Translations under genes and position numbers: made by a program | The notes under the pieces: generated by a model | Told to the model about the DNA's origin: nothing | What the model saw: only the letters and a program-made list of their open reading frames with translations | Databases searched by the model: none | Shown: piece after piece, positions 9,664-17,667 of the stretch | How the letters are laid out: each line of letters opens with the position of its first letter | How positions within the stretch are numbered: position 1 is the stretch's first letter | Source: Vibrio sinaloensis | Lineage (GTDB): Bacteria > Pseudomonadota > Gammaproteobacteria > Enterobacterales > Vibrionaceae | Reading direction: 5' to 3' | Length of the DNA stretch: 64,000 nucleotides | NCBI RefSeq assembly: GCF_023195835.1 | Contig: NZ_CP096199.1 | Coordinates: 496,001 to 560,000 of the forward strand

Positions 9664-10283
9664 TATCGATTCAAAGCAAATATCGGTAGTGATAAATGCC
9701 AACGAATGGCGCCGAGACGAATCAATAGCGTGGAGAGCACACCCGCTAAGAAGGCGCTGTCGCTGTCATAACCCATTGCCAAGGCCGTGGTGTGGAATAC
9801 TCCACCAATGATGCAGGCGGTGGCATAAACTTCACTTCTAAGTACCATGGGCACTTCACGGGCCAGCACGTCACGTATGATACCGCCGCCACAGCCGGTG
9901 ATCACCCCCATAATAATGGCAACCAGAGCTGAGTCTTGATAAGCCATGGTTTTTTCCACGCCTATGCCGACAAATACCGCTAAGCCTATAGCGTCACATA
10001 CAGGCAGAATCCACCACGCTAGACGTTTAGGGCGGCGAACAATCATCATTGTGAGCAAGCAGGTGACCAATATGGTCCACAGGTAGTTGGTATCGGTGAT
10101 CCAAAATACCGGTGTGGCACCGAGCGCCATATCGCGGATTGTGCCACCACCAATGGCCGTCACACTGCCCATTACGGCGACACCAAAGGGATCCATCTTA
10201 AGGCGTCCAGCTAAAAGCACACCTGAAATCGCAAACACAGCGGTACCGAACAAGTCGATAAAGTAGAGCAGCATGGAATCCAT
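9663..10283 (-). CDS. TRIC/YicG-type (UPF0126) inner-membrane channel protein
   Basis: The 206-residue membrane protein has two homologous halves, each with a glycine-rich signature: GGGTIRDMALG in the first and GGGIIRDVLARE in the second. This is the hallmark of the bacterial trimeric intracellular cation (TRIC) channel family, also known as UPF0126/YicG. About seven hydrophobic segments are visible. Some family members conduct K+ or Na+; the physiological role here is unknown. ATG 10283 is used, with an alternative ATG three codons downstream. The stop codon abuts the heptamer array. It is divergent in function from its neighbours and is separated from btuF by 72 bases, probably with its own promoter. 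Confidence 0.88.
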   Translation of the reverse strand: MDSMLLYFIDLFGTAVFAISGVLLAGRLKMDPFGVAVMGSVTAIGGGTIRDMALGATPVFWITDTNYLWTILVTCLLTMMIVRRPKRLAWWILPVCDAIGLAVFVGIGVEKTMAYQDSALVAIIMGVITGCGGGIIRDVLAREVPMVLRSEVYATACIIGGVFHTTALAMGYDSDSAFLAGVLSTLLIRLGAIRWHLSLPIFALNR

Positions 10284-10355
10284 GTTACTAATATCTCTTA
10301 CAAATTAACGGAACAGAAACAGAGGTAGGATTGTACGAGATCTCACCGATAACCG

Positions 10356-11174
10356 TTAGCCTTTTTGCCGTACCTGTTCAAAATACTCACACACCTGTTT
10401 AATGGCGTTCAGTGTTCTCGGCGTTGGTCGATTGATCCAATCAGAATTGAGTGACCATAAAGCGTTGTTTTGAATCGCATCCAGCTGAGTTTGCCATTGA
10501 GTCCACATGCTCCCATCGGCAATGGCATGTTGTGAGGTAAATATGACTTGTGGATTTTGTACGATCACCTGTTCCATTCCAACCTGTGGATAGGGGGCAT
10601 CGCTGTTAGCAAAAACATTCTCGCCACCACAAAACTGGAACACCTCACTGGGCCAACGATTTTGCGCCACAGTGATAATGGGTTGCTGGCTCAATTGGTA
10701 GAAATAGCGCACTTTTGCATCGGTTTGATACTGAGTTTGAAGCTGGTGGAGTTGCTGGCGAAACTCATCAGCCGCGCGTTGGCCGATGCTGGGGTCGTCG
10801 GCAAACTGGCTGAGCTGCTCAATATTGTTCGCGATGTCATGCAGAGATTGGGTGTGTGAGTAGTAAATATTGAGACCAAACTGCTCCAGTTTTTTTAGTT
10901 CGCCTATTGGGTTGCCCGCTGGCCAGGCAATGACTAAGTCGGGTTGCAGTGCGATGATGCGCTCTATCTTAATACCCTGATAGTTTGAGACTTTTTCTAG
11001 CTGCTTTGCTTCCGGTGGGTAGTCACTGTGCTCACTGACGGCGATCAGTTTATCACCGAGACCAGCAGCAAACGCGATTTCAGTCGCGTGCGGGGCTAAA
11101 CTCACCACCCGTTGCACGCCGGCGTTAGCCATCCCCAGCATAAATAGAGAGACAATGGCGATAACAGTGCGCAT
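10356..11174 (-). CDS. btuF: Vitamin B12-binding periplasmic protein
   Basis: BtuF delivers cobalamin to the BtuCD ABC importer in the inner membrane. The 272-residue protein has a signal peptide (cleavage after MANA, near residue 18). The mature N-terminus VQRVVSLAPHATEIAFAAGLGDKLIAV matches class III periplasmic binding proteins, and the long backbone helix follows near residues 125-150. The ATG lies immediately after the cbiB stop codon (TAA then ATG), so cbiB and btuF are one transcription unit and probably translationally coupled. BtuC and BtuD are not in the window. No cobalamin riboswitch is visible upstream. Confidence 0.9.
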   Translation of the reverse strand: MRTVIAIVSLFMLGMANAGVQRVVSLAPHATEIAFAAGLGDKLIAVSEHSDYPPEAKQLEKVSNYQGIKIERIIALQPDLVIAWPAGNPIGELKKLEQFGLNIYYSHTQSLHDIANNIEQLSQFADDPSIGQRAADEFRQQLHQLQTQYQTDAKVRYFYQLSQQPIITVAQNRWPSEVFQFCGGENVFANSDAPYPQVGMEQVIVQNPQVIFTSQHAIADGSMWTQWQTQLDAIQNNALWSLNSDWINRPTPRTLNAIKQVCEYFEQVRQKG

Positions 11175-12128
11175 TTATATTCCTTGATAAATCAGGCCCA
11201 TAGCTAGGCTTTGAATGACGATCCAGGCAAACATCCGCCAAGCGAGTAACTTTTGCACTTGCGCGACATGAATCGCGGATGGCGCAATGCGCCCACCCAA
11301 TTTGGCTCTCACCGCTTTGTGACCTGCATAGATAGCAGGGCCGCCAAGTGATAACTCAAGCTTGGCCCCAACGCTGACAATCAACCAAGCTGGCCCCGGC
11401 AAAGGCCAAGAACGGGCCTGCTGACGAATCAACTGCACGCACGCTGAAGCGCGCTGACCACAACTGATCATAATGGCAAACAGCCGCAGCGGAACGAAGT
11501 CGAGTACGGCGACTATTTTAATGGCGGGAATGCCAAAGGGAGAAAACTGTTGGCGCGACGGTGACCAAGCTCGAGCGAGCTCAACGCTCATTCGATAGAA
11601 GAAGGCGCCGATCCCTCCGGCTAGCGCGTACCAAAATAGTACCCCAATGACATTTCGCCCGTAGCTCATGATAAGGGTTTCGCTGCCTGCTTTCCCTAGA
11701 CCAAGTAACGAGAGAGGTTCGGTGTTGCGGTTGACCAAAGGTTTGAGCAGCATTTTTGCTTGTTGTTTATCTTCTCGGGCTAAAGCGGCAACAAATTGAG
11801 CGGTAAACTTGTCGGTGTTTCGCCAGTCGATAGCAAGAAGGAGAAAAGCCAGTTCAAAAAGCTGCGGTTGCCAAACTAAGGGTTTGAGCGCAACCAATAC
11901 CGCAAGCATGGGGAGCAGCATCAACAGCCAAGCGAGCGAGCCTGATAAGATACTTTGTGAGTAGCTGTTAGTGGTATTGACTTTATCTGCCAATTGCTCA
12001 GCAAATTTGTGCCAGAGCATCGCTGGGTGAGCTTCGCGAGGAAACGGCAGAATAAGGTGGAACAACAGCGCGCCCCACAGAACCAGGAGCGCGCCATTTG
12101 AGTAGAGTTGTTGAAACAGATCTTCCAT
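11175..12128 (-). CDS. cbiB: Adenosylcobinamide-phosphate synthase-type protein (CobD/CbiB)
   Basis: CbiB/CobD attaches the aminopropanol-type side chain to adenosylcobyric acid in cobalamin synthesis or salvage. The 317-residue integral membrane protein shows family features: LLLAIDWRNTDKF, the NRNTEPLSLLGLGKAGSETL region, an ending in tryptophan- and glycine-rich membrane segments, and a late GGPAIYAGHKAV motif. Divergence from the E. coli-type sequence is noticeable, so the exact substrate is uncertain. It precedes btuF without a gap. mtnN lies 26 bases upstream on the same strand, so the three genes mtnN-cbiB-btuF probably form one operon. Confidence 0.85.
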   Translation of the reverse strand: MEDLFQQLYSNGALLVLWGALLFHLILPFPREAHPAMLWHKFAEQLADKVNTTNSYSQSILSGSLAWLLMLLPMLAVLVALKPLVWQPQLFELAFLLLAIDWRNTDKFTAQFVAALAREDKQQAKMLLKPLVNRNTEPLSLLGLGKAGSETLIMSYGRNVIGVLFWYALAGGIGAFFYRMSVELARAWSPSRQQFSPFGIPAIKIVAVLDFVPLRLFAIMISCGQRASACVQLIRQQARSWPLPGPAWLIVSVGAKLELSLGGPAIYAGHKAVRAKLGGRIAPSAIHVAQVQKLLAWRMFAWIVIQSLAMGLIYQGI

Positions 12129-12154
12129 GATGCTGCTGTTTTCCTTAAACAGGT

Positions 12155-12850
12155 CTACTTGAGTAGATCAACCATCTTGATCACCATCTCCGATGAGCTC
12201 TTAGCGGCGAGCGGCAAAAACTCATCAAAGCTCATTCCTGCTTCTTTGTCTGCAACATCTGAGATAGCACGGACCACAACAAAAGGCACTTTAAACTGAT
12301 GACAGGTTTGGGCAATCGCTGCCGCTTCCATTTCTACCGCAACCACGGATGGAAAGTGCTGGCGAATAAACGTTTGTCGCTCTGCGCTGGCAATGAAAGC
12401 GTCGCCAGTACAAATCAGGCCACGTACTGCGTGAGTATCGTCCATCTGCTGTAGCGCTTTTTCAGCCACATCCATTAACTTCGCGTCAGCGATGAATGCC
12501 GCCGGTTGTTGGGCCATTTGTCCCATTTCATAACCAAACGCTGTGACGTCAGCATCGTGGTGGCGAACTTCGGTTGAAATGACGACATCACCCACATTGA
12601 GGCTAGAGTCAAACCCACCCGCAGAACCGGTATTGATCACCACGTCTGGCTGATATTCATCAAGAAGAATGGTTGTGCCTACTGCTGCCGCGACTTTACC
12701 GATCCCTGATTGAAGTAGTACCACATCAACGCCGTTGATTTGACCAGAGAAGTAGTTACAGCCAGCTTTAGTGACGGTTTGACAGTTTTCTAGCGCATTT
12801 TTGAGGATGGAAACTTCTTGCTCCATTGCACCTATGATGCCGATTTTCAT
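12155..12850 (-). CDS. mtnN: 5'-methylthioadenosine / S-adenosylhomocysteine nucleosidase
   Basis: MtnN (Pfs) hydrolyses methylthioadenosine, S-adenosylhomocysteine and 5'-deoxyadenosine. In Vibrio this clears by-products of methylation and radical-SAM chemistry and feeds the LuxS/AI-2 pathway. The protein is 231 residues. Catalytic residues are recognisable: E12 in GAMEQE, E175 in [10 protein letters not shown], and the general acid D198 in RAISDVAD. The substrate loop NTGSAGGF is present. It heads the minus-strand mtnN-cbiB-btuF group, and the ATG at 12850 is followed by the standard MKIGIIGAM start. Confidence 0.97.
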   Translation of the reverse strand: MKIGIIGAMEQEVSILKNALENCQTVTKAGCNYFSGQINGVDVVLLQSGIGKVAAAVGTTILLDEYQPDVVINTGSAGGFDSSLNVGDVVISTEVRHHDADVTAFGYEMGQMAQQPAAFIADAKLMDVAEKALQQMDDTHAVRGLICTGDAFIASAERQTFIRQHFPSVVAVEMEAAAIAQTCHQFKVPFVVVRAISDVADKEAGMSFDEFLPLAAKSSSEMVIKMVDLLK

Positions 12851-12918
12851 GAGGAATCCTGTTAATTTCAGATAGGAAAGTTTGGGTAGGCTAAGTGTAA
12901 CAGAAAAGGGAAATATAG

Positions 12919-13036
12919 GAACGGGCAGCGCCGTTCGAGAGTTTAGATAGGGCGAGAACGCTTCGCTCAGAGCATCGAGACCGGACTTCGTCCTTCGAGT
13001 ATTTAGAACGGGCTTTGTCCTGCTGGAGGTGGGCGG
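12919..13036. repeat. Cluster of four related short hairpin units
   Basis: Four units follow one another: GAACGG-GCAGCG-CCGTTC then GAGAG; GAGAACGCTTCGCTC; CGGAC-TTC-GTCC then TTCGAG; and ACGGGC-TTT-GTCC. Three are separated by TTTAGA-like spacers (GTTTAGATAG, ATTTAGAACG). Each folds into a small GC-rich hairpin around a C-TTYG-type loop. I know no named family for them. One similar unit lies beside the other heptamer array at 9.44 kb. Confidence 0.5.
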
Positions 13037-13104
13037 GTATTAAGTTGACAAGACCAATAGTGTTAAAGGTGTTGACAGAACGACGCCTTAATAAAAAATT
13101 GTTT

Positions 13105-13209
13105 TCTCGAATCTCGAATCTCGAATCTCGAATCTCGAATCTCGAATCTCGAATCTCGAATCTCGAATCTCGAATCTCGAATCTCGAATCTCGAATCTCG
13201 AATCTCGAA
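13105..13209. repeat. 15 perfect tandem copies of the 7-mer TCTCGAA
   Basis: The 105-base array has no mismatches. It ends 10 bases before the -35 box of the rpsO promoter, so it fills the position where an UP element would sit. The unit differs from that of the array at 9580 by one base after rotation (TTCTCGC versus ATCTCGA). It contains no stop codon in any of six frames and reads as the heptapeptide SRISNLE on the plus strand. Confidence 0.97.
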
Positions 13210-13219
13210 CAATTACCTA

Positions 13220-13248
13220 TTGCTTAGGCGATGTACATCCCCTATAAT
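13220..13248 (+). promoter_or_regulatory. rpsO promoter
   Basis: A -35 box TTGCTT (13220-13225), a 17-base spacer and a consensus -10 box TATAAT (13243-13248) predict a start near 13255, leaving a leader of about 67 bases. In E. coli, S15 represses its own translation through this leader. Confidence 0.8.
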
Positions 13249-13321
13249 TCGCGCTCCTCGTGTCGGCTGAATCAGAGATTGGCTGGCACAGTTATTAACC
13301 TACTCTTATTAGGAGAGAATT

Positions 13322-13591
13322 ATGTCTCTGAATGCAGAAACTAAAGCAGCAATCGTTGCAGAATACGCTCAAGGTGAAGGCGATACTGGTTCACCAGAAG
13401 TACAAGTAGCTCTACTGACTGCTTCTATCAACCACCTACAAGGTCACTTTAAAGCACACAAAGGCGATCACCACAGCCGTCGTGGTCTGCTACGTATGGT
13501 TTCTCGCCGTCGTAAGCTTCTAGATTACCTAAAAGGTAAAAATCTAGCTCGCTACCAAGACCTAATCAAGCGTCTAGGCCTACGTCGCTAA
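13322..13591 (+). CDS. rpsO: 30S ribosomal protein S15
   Basis: S15 binds the central domain of 16S rRNA early in 30S assembly. The 89-residue protein has the standard [16 protein letters not shown] start, the conserved [14 protein letters not shown] segment and the [20 protein letters not shown] core. The ribosome binding site AGGAGAG lies just before the ATG. pnp follows about 340 bases later with a terminator and a structured leader in between. In the usual gamma-proteobacterial order rpsO directly follows truB, but here truB lies 18 kb downstream and rpsO is preceded by a tandem repeat. Confidence 0.98.
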   Translation: MSLNAETKAAIVAEYAQGEGDTGSPEVQVALLTASINHLQGHFKAHKGDHHSRRGLLRMVSRRRKLLDYLKGKNLARYQDLIKRLGLRR

Positions 13592-13616
13592 TCAGCGACT
13601 GCATAGCAGTTTGTCG

Positions 13617-13642
13617 AAAAAGGGGCTTTCAGCCCCTTTTTT
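13617..13642 (+). terminator. Rho-independent terminator after rpsO
   Basis: The stem AAAAAGGGGCT / AGCCCCTTTTT with loop TTC is followed by T residues. Some readthrough into pnp is expected from the E. coli precedent. Confidence 0.9.
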
Positions 13643-13710
13643 GTTGCCTGTTATTTATTTTGGCTGCTATGGCTTAGCCAAATCGAATTAATCCCGCTAT
13701 ACTACGCCCG

Positions 13711-13854
13711 CATGCTTTTGAACCTCGTCGGTTATAAAGCATGAGTGACAAGCTCATCGCATTACAGTCAACCACGTCGACCAAAAGGTCGCGACTATTC
13801 AAAGTGAATTTTGCCTTCTTTTATCTACGCTCAGTTCATTTTTACTAGTCGCGA
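13711..13854 (+). promoter_or_regulatory. pnp leader with two long-stem hairpins
   Basis: The first hairpin pairs CATGCTTT (13711-13718) with AAAGCATG (13736-13743), and AACC with GGTT inside it. The second pairs TCGCGACTA (13789-13797) with TAGTCGCGA (13846-13854) across a 48-base interior. In E. coli, RNase III cuts the pnp leader and PNPase then represses its own synthesis. The position and double-stranded character here fit the same mechanism, which is inferred. It accounts for most of the 337-base rpsO-pnp gap. A possible -10 box TATACT lies at 13699-13704. Confidence 0.65.
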
Positions 13855-13928
13855 TTTGTAATGCCTTGAGTATCAATCAATACACTCTGAGCTCTGTGTT
13901 TACAGAGGCCCAGAAACAAGGAATAACA

Positions 13929-16061
13929 ATGTTCGAAAAACCAGTTGTTAAAACGTTCCAGTACGGTAACCACACAGTTACTCTAGAAACTGGCGTTATT
14001 GCACGTCAAGCGACCGCAGCCGTAATGGTAACTATGGACGATACGTCAGTATTCGTTTCTGTTGTTGGTAAAAAAGAAGCGGTGGAAGGTCAAGACTTCT
14101 TTCCACTAACGGTTAACTACCAAGAGCGTACTTACGCTGCAGGTAAAATCCCTGGTGGTTTCTTCAAGCGTGAAGGTCGTCCATCTGAAGGCGAAACGCT
14201 AACGGCTCGTCTTATCGACCGTCCAATTCGTCCTCTGTTCCCAGACGCGTTCAAAAACGAAGTTCAAGTTATTGCCACCGTTATGTCGGTAAACCCAGAC
14301 GTTCAACCTGACATCGTTACTATGATCGGTACATCAGCAGCGCTTGCTATCTCTGGTATCCCGTTCAACGGTCCTATCGGTGCTGCGCGCGTTGGTCACA
14401 TCGATGGTCAGCTAGTACTGAACCCAAGCAACACTGAGCTAGAAACGTCTAAGCTTGACCTGGTGGTTGCAGGTACCGAGGGCGCTGTTCTGATGGTTGA
14501 GTCAGAAGCTGACAACCTAACAGAAGAAGAGATGCTTTCAGCGGTTGTGTTTGGTCACGATCAACAGCAAGCTGTTATCTCTGCAATCAACGAGTTCGCT
14601 GCTGAAGTCGCGACTCCAGCTTGGGATTGGGTTGCTCCTGAAGAGAACACTGCACTTAAGAACCGTATCGCTGAACTCGCTGAAGCGAAATTGGTTGAAG
14701 CTTACCAAATCACTGAGAAGATGGCTCGTTACGACCGCATCCACGAGATCGCTGGTGAAGTGAACGAAGTGCTGCTTGCTGAAGATCCAGAAGCAAACAC
14801 CAAAGAAATCCACACTATCTTCCACGATCTAGAGAAAACAGTAGTACGTCGCAGTATCATCGCGGGTAACCCACGTATCGACGGCCGTGAAAAAGACATG
14901 GTTCGTGCGCTAGACGTACGCACTGGTGTTCTTCCACGTACTCACGGTTCTTCACTATTCACTCGTGGTGAGACGCAGGCACTGGTAACGGCGACTCTAG
15001 GTACGCAGCGTGACGCTCAAATCATCGACGAGCTAACCGGTGAGCGTAAAGATCACTTCCTACTGCACTACAACTTCCCTCCATACTGTGTAGGTGAAAC
15101 AGGTTTTGTCGGTTCTCCTAAGCGTCGTGAAATCGGCCACGGTAAACTGGCTAAGCGTGGTATCGCGGCAGTAATGCCATCGGTAGATGAGTTCCCATAC
15201 ACAGTTCGTGTCGTATCAGAAATCACAGAATCTAACGGTTCTTCTTCAATGGCTTCTGTATGTGGTACTTCTCTGGCGCTGATGGATGCGGGTGTTCCTA
15301 TTAAAGCGTCTGTTGCGGGTATCGCAATGGGTCTAGTGAAAGAAGGCGACGATTTCGTTGTTCTTTCAGACATCCTTGGTGATGAAGACCACCTAGGTGA
15401 CATGGACTTTAAAGTAGCGGGTACTAGCGAAGGTATCACTGCGCTACAGATGGATATCAAGATCGAAGGTATCACTAAAGAGATCATGCAGATTGCTCTT
15501 AACCAAGCGCAAGGTGCACGTAAGCACATCCTATCGGTAATGGATGAAGCGATTTCTGGTGCTCGTGAAGATATCTCTGAATTCGCTCCGCGCATTCACA
15601 CCATGAAGATCAGCGCAGAGAAGATCAAAGACGTTATCGGTAAAGGTGGTGCAGTTATCCGTGCTCTAACTGAAGAGACGGGTACAACGATCGAAATCGA
15701 AGACGACGGTACTATCAAGATTGCAGCAACTGAAGGTACTGCAGCGAAAGAAGCGATCCGTCGTATCGAAGAAATCACTGCTGAAGTTGAAGTAGGTCGC
15801 ATCTACACAGGTAAAGTTGCGCGTTTGGCTGATTTCGGTGCATTCGTAACTATTCTTCCAGGTAAAGATGGTCTAGTACACATCTCTCAAATCGCTGACA
15901 AGCGTGTAGAGAAAGTGTCTGACTACCTAGCTGAAGGTCAAGAAGTACAAGTTAAAGTACTTGAAATTGACCGTCAGGGCCGTGTTCGTCTGAGCATGAA
16001 AGAAGCAGTAGAGAAAACTGAAGAAGCAGCAGCGGAAGAAAAGCCAGCAGCTGACGCTTAA
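13929..16061 (+). CDS. pnp: Polyribonucleotide nucleotidyltransferase (PNPase)
   Basis: PNPase degrades RNA phosphorolytically from the 3' end and is part of the RNase E degradosome. The 710 residues (E. coli 711) comprise a first RNase PH domain ([24 protein letters not shown] region), a helical linker, a second RNase PH domain ([15 protein letters not shown], and [15 protein letters not shown] near 460), then a KH domain ([18 protein letters not shown], near 560) and a C-terminal S1 domain ([20 protein letters not shown], near 620). The ATG at 13929 is chosen because AAGGA precedes it and [10 protein letters not shown] is the family start; an in-frame upstream extension lies in the structured leader. 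Confidence 0.98.
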   Translation: MFEKPVVKTFQYGNHTVTLETGVIARQATAAVMVTMDDTSVFVSVVGKKEAVEGQDFFPLTVNYQERTYAAGKIPGGFFKREGRPSEGETLTARLIDRPIRPLFPDAFKNEVQVIATVMSVNPDVQPDIVTMIGTSAALAISGIPFNGPIGAARVGHIDGQLVLNPSNTELETSKLDLVVAGTEGAVLMVESEADNLTEEEMLSAVVFGHDQQQAVISAINEFAAEVATPAWDWVAPEENTALKNRIAELAEAKLVEAYQITEKMARYDRIHEIAGEVNEVLLAEDPEANTKEIHTIFHDLEKTVVRRSIIAGNPRIDGREKDMVRALDVRTGVLPRTHGSSLFTRGETQALVTATLGTQRDAQIIDELTGERKDHFLLHYNFPPYCVGETGFVGSPKRREIGHGKLAKRGIAAVMPSVDEFPYTVRVVSEITESNGSSSMASVCGTSLALMDAGVPIKASVAGIAMGLVKEGDDFVVLSDILGDEDHLGDMDFKVAGTSEGITALQMDIKIEGITKEIMQIALNQAQGARKHILSVMDEAISGAREDISEFAPRIHTMKISAEKIKDVIGKGGAVIRALTEETGTTIEIEDDGTIKIAATEGTAAKEAIRRIEEITAEVEVGRIYTGKVARLADFGAFVTILPGKDGLVHISQIADKRVEKVSDYLAEGQEVQVKVLEIDRQGRVRLSMKEAVEKTEEAAAEEKPAADA

Positions 16062-16117
16062 TCTAAGAGCATCTGGGGCAATCAGGCGATTAGCCTAATT
16101 CGCCCAAAGCATGTTAT

Positions 16118-16144
16118 AAAGGGAGCATTACGCTCCCTTTTTTT
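16118..16144 (+). terminator. Rho-independent terminator after pnp
   Basis: The stem AAAGGGAGC / GCTCCCTTT with loop ATTAC is followed by four more T residues. Confidence 0.9.
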
Positions 16145-16192
16145 ATGTGCGGATGACACTGAGCGAGTGCTCAGTTACAGGAGTATTTATTT

Positions 16193-17110
16193 GTGAAATG
16201 GTTTCAAACCGCAACACTTAGCTTAGCAATGCTGATTACAGCGGGCTGTGCTTCGACATCAAATAACGCGACGCAGTGGATTTACCCTCCGATGGCGGTA
16301 CCACTGCAAGCCAGTGCTCAGCAAGAAGTGCAAATCGCGCGTCTGTCTCATCTACTGCAGCGCCCAGACTTGTCCGATGAAATCAGAGCTAAAATGCTCT
16401 ACGAGCGTGGCAATTATTACGATAGTGTCGGCTTACGAGAGCTGGCTCGATTGGATTACAACCTGTCTCTGTCACTCAACCCAGCTCAACCTGACTTGTT
16501 TAACTTGTTGGGTGTCTTTTTTACTCAAGTGGGCGAATTTGATGCGGCTTATGATGCCTTTGATTCCACATTAGAACTCGATCCGGAAAACTCTTATGCC
16601 GCGCGCAATCGCGCGATAGCGCTCTATTACGGGGATCGGATTGATCTGGCGCTTGAAGACATGCAAAAGCATTACGAGCAGGATCCAAGTGATCCGTTTC
16701 GTGCTCTGTGGCGCTACCTTATTCAAATGGAGCAGCAGCCAGAGTTGGCTCGTGAGCAACTGTTAGCTCAATATCAACAGCGAGATGAACAGTGGGGGTG
16801 GGTGCTGGTAGCAATAAGTTTAGGTGACGTTAGCGAAGAGCAGGCCTTTAAAGCGATTTTAGCCGGCACTAGAGACAACACCTTACTGGCACAGCGTTTA
16901 ACGGAAGCCTATTTTTACTTAGGTAAGCGTTACCAAGCTCAAGGTGATTTTGCCAATGCCATCTCCCTATACAAGCTCGCGATCTCATTTAACGTGTATG
17001 AGTACGTAGAGCACCGTTACGCCTTCCTTGAACTGAATCGAATCTACAATCAGGTCAAAGCTGAGCAGCTAGCCAAAGCAAAAATGGCACAGGAGCAGAG
17101 CAGCCAGTAG
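16193..17110 (+). CDS. nlpI: Lipoprotein NlpI
   Basis: NlpI is an outer-membrane lipoprotein built of tetratricopeptide repeats. In E. coli it scaffolds peptidoglycan hydrolases and the Prc protease that degrades MepS. The 305-residue protein has a lipoprotein signal peptide with lipobox LITAGC, making C19 the lipidated residue. TPR-like segments follow: AKMLYERGNYYDSVGLRELA, PDLFNLLGVFFTQVGEFDAA, and SYAARNRAIALYYGDRIDLA. The start is GTG 16193 with CAGGAG nine bases upstream; the nearby ATG is out of frame. It follows pnp as in E. coli, but with its own transcription unit between two terminators. Confidence 0.94.
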   Translation: MKWFQTATLSLAMLITAGCASTSNNATQWIYPPMAVPLQASAQQEVQIARLSHLLQRPDLSDEIRAKMLYERGNYYDSVGLRELARLDYNLSLSLNPAQPDLFNLLGVFFTQVGEFDAAYDAFDSTLELDPENSYAARNRAIALYYGDRIDLALEDMQKHYEQDPSDPFRALWRYLIQMEQQPELAREQLLAQYQQRDEQWGWVLVAISLGDVSEEQAFKAILAGTRDNTLLAQRLTEAYFYLGKRYQAQGDFANAISLYKLAISFNVYEYVEHRYAFLELNRIYNQVKAEQLAKAKMAQEQSSQ

Positions 17111-17124
17111 TCGCCTTTAAACAT

Positions 17125-17152
17125 AAAAAACCGCCTTTGATGGCGGTTTTTT
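17125..17152 (+). terminator. Rho-independent terminator after nlpI
   Basis: AAAAAACCGCC / GGCGGTTTTTT with loop TTTGAT. Confidence 0.9.
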
Positions 17153-17153
17153 A

Positions 17154-17201
17154 TTGCCAGTACCCGATGATTAGCGCTAAAATAGTTAGCATGGCTAACT
17201 A
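17154..17201 (+). promoter_or_regulatory. Promoter and operator 1 of the marR-type gene
   Basis: A -35 box TTGCCA (17154-17159) and a -10 box TAAAAT (17178-17183, spacing 18) precede a perfect palindrome TAGTTAGC-ATG-GCTAACTA at 17183-17201. The palindrome covers the expected transcription start, so a bound regulator would block initiation. An identical pair of arms recurs before the pump gene. Confidence 0.8.
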
Positions 17202-17213
17202 AATGGACTTGTG

Positions 17214-17627
17214 ATGAGTTTAGAAAAGAGTTTGATCGAGCTTGAGCGATTTTGTGCTAAAGCGTGGCGGATTCACGCAAAAGAGGATCCTTTGGCGCGT
17301 TTGAGTTTCAACGAGTATGACTATTTGCGCGTAATTGAAGCTTACCCACAAGGCGTGCGTATTACTGATCTGGCTGAGGAAATGAAGGTGACCAAACCTT
17401 CAGCATCAGCGATGGTCGTACGGCTGCAAAACAAAGGGCTTGTTAAGCGGGTCCACTGTTATCAAGATGCCAGAGCGAAACGGGTTGCACTGACAGACAA
17501 AGTGATTGAAGAAATCTCGATGGAACAGAAGGTCTACCAGCAGATCGCGTCTACGATGACCGCAAAACTCTCTGATGATGAAGCCATACAATTGGTACAA
17601 CTTTTAACGAAGTCACTGAAATCTTAA
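17214..17627 (+). CDS. MarR-family transcriptional regulator
   Basis: A 137-residue winged-helix protein of the MarR family. The recognition region reads GVRITDLAEEMKVTKPSASAMVVRLQNKGLVKR, followed by a wing with DARAKRVALTDK, and long helices at both ends for dimerisation. MarR proteins bind short palindromes as dimers and are usually released by small ligands. It is preceded by operator 1, and operator 2 lies between its stop and the MATE pump gene, so it probably represses itself and the pump. The ATG at 17214 is preferred; a GTG one codon upstream is possible. The inducing ligand cannot be told from the sequence. Confidence 0.92.
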   Translation: MSLEKSLIELERFCAKAWRIHAKEDPLARLSFNEYDYLRVIEAYPQGVRITDLAEEMKVTKPSASAMVVRLQNKGLVKRVHCYQDARAKRVALTDKVIEEISMEQKVYQQIASTMTAKLSDDEAIQLVQLLTKSLKS

Positions 17628-17637
17628 TTTATTATTT

Positions 17638-17656
17638 TAGTTAGCCTTGCTAACTA
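17638..17656 (+). promoter_or_regulatory. Operator 2, before the MATE pump gene
   Basis: TAGTTAGC-CTT-GCTAACTA has the same two 8-base arms and 3-base spacing as the site at 17183, and is preceded by a -10-like TATTAT (17630-17635). It lies 11 bases before the pump start codon. Confidence 0.82.
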
Positions 17657-17667
17657 TTGGTGTGAAA

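Larger units (their letters stand above)
12851..13321. other. mtnN / rpsO divergent region with repeats
   Basis: The 471-base gap holds, from left to right, the mtnN promoter region, a cluster of short hairpins, about 70 bases of unremarkable sequence, a 15-copy heptamer array, and the rpsO promoter and leader. A 70-codon frame through the array (13015-13227) is judged not to be a gene. Confidence 0.7.

Noticed and set aside
9394..9702. A minus-strand frame through the TTCTCGC array with SEKREAR repeats
   Set aside because: It overlaps the thrC terminator and the end of the channel gene, and is a product of the repeat.
9663..10283. Gene truncated or extended by the adjacent heptamer array
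   Set aside because: The protein has the usual two-domain length and its stop codon is independent of the array.
13105..13209. CRISPR-like array
   Set aside because: The units are contiguous 7-mers without spacers, and no cas genes are present in the window.
13015..13227. A 70-codon plus-strand frame through the TCTCGAA array
   Set aside because: It is open only because the heptamer has no stops; it lacks a family, a ribosome binding site and any sequence outside the repeat that looks coding.
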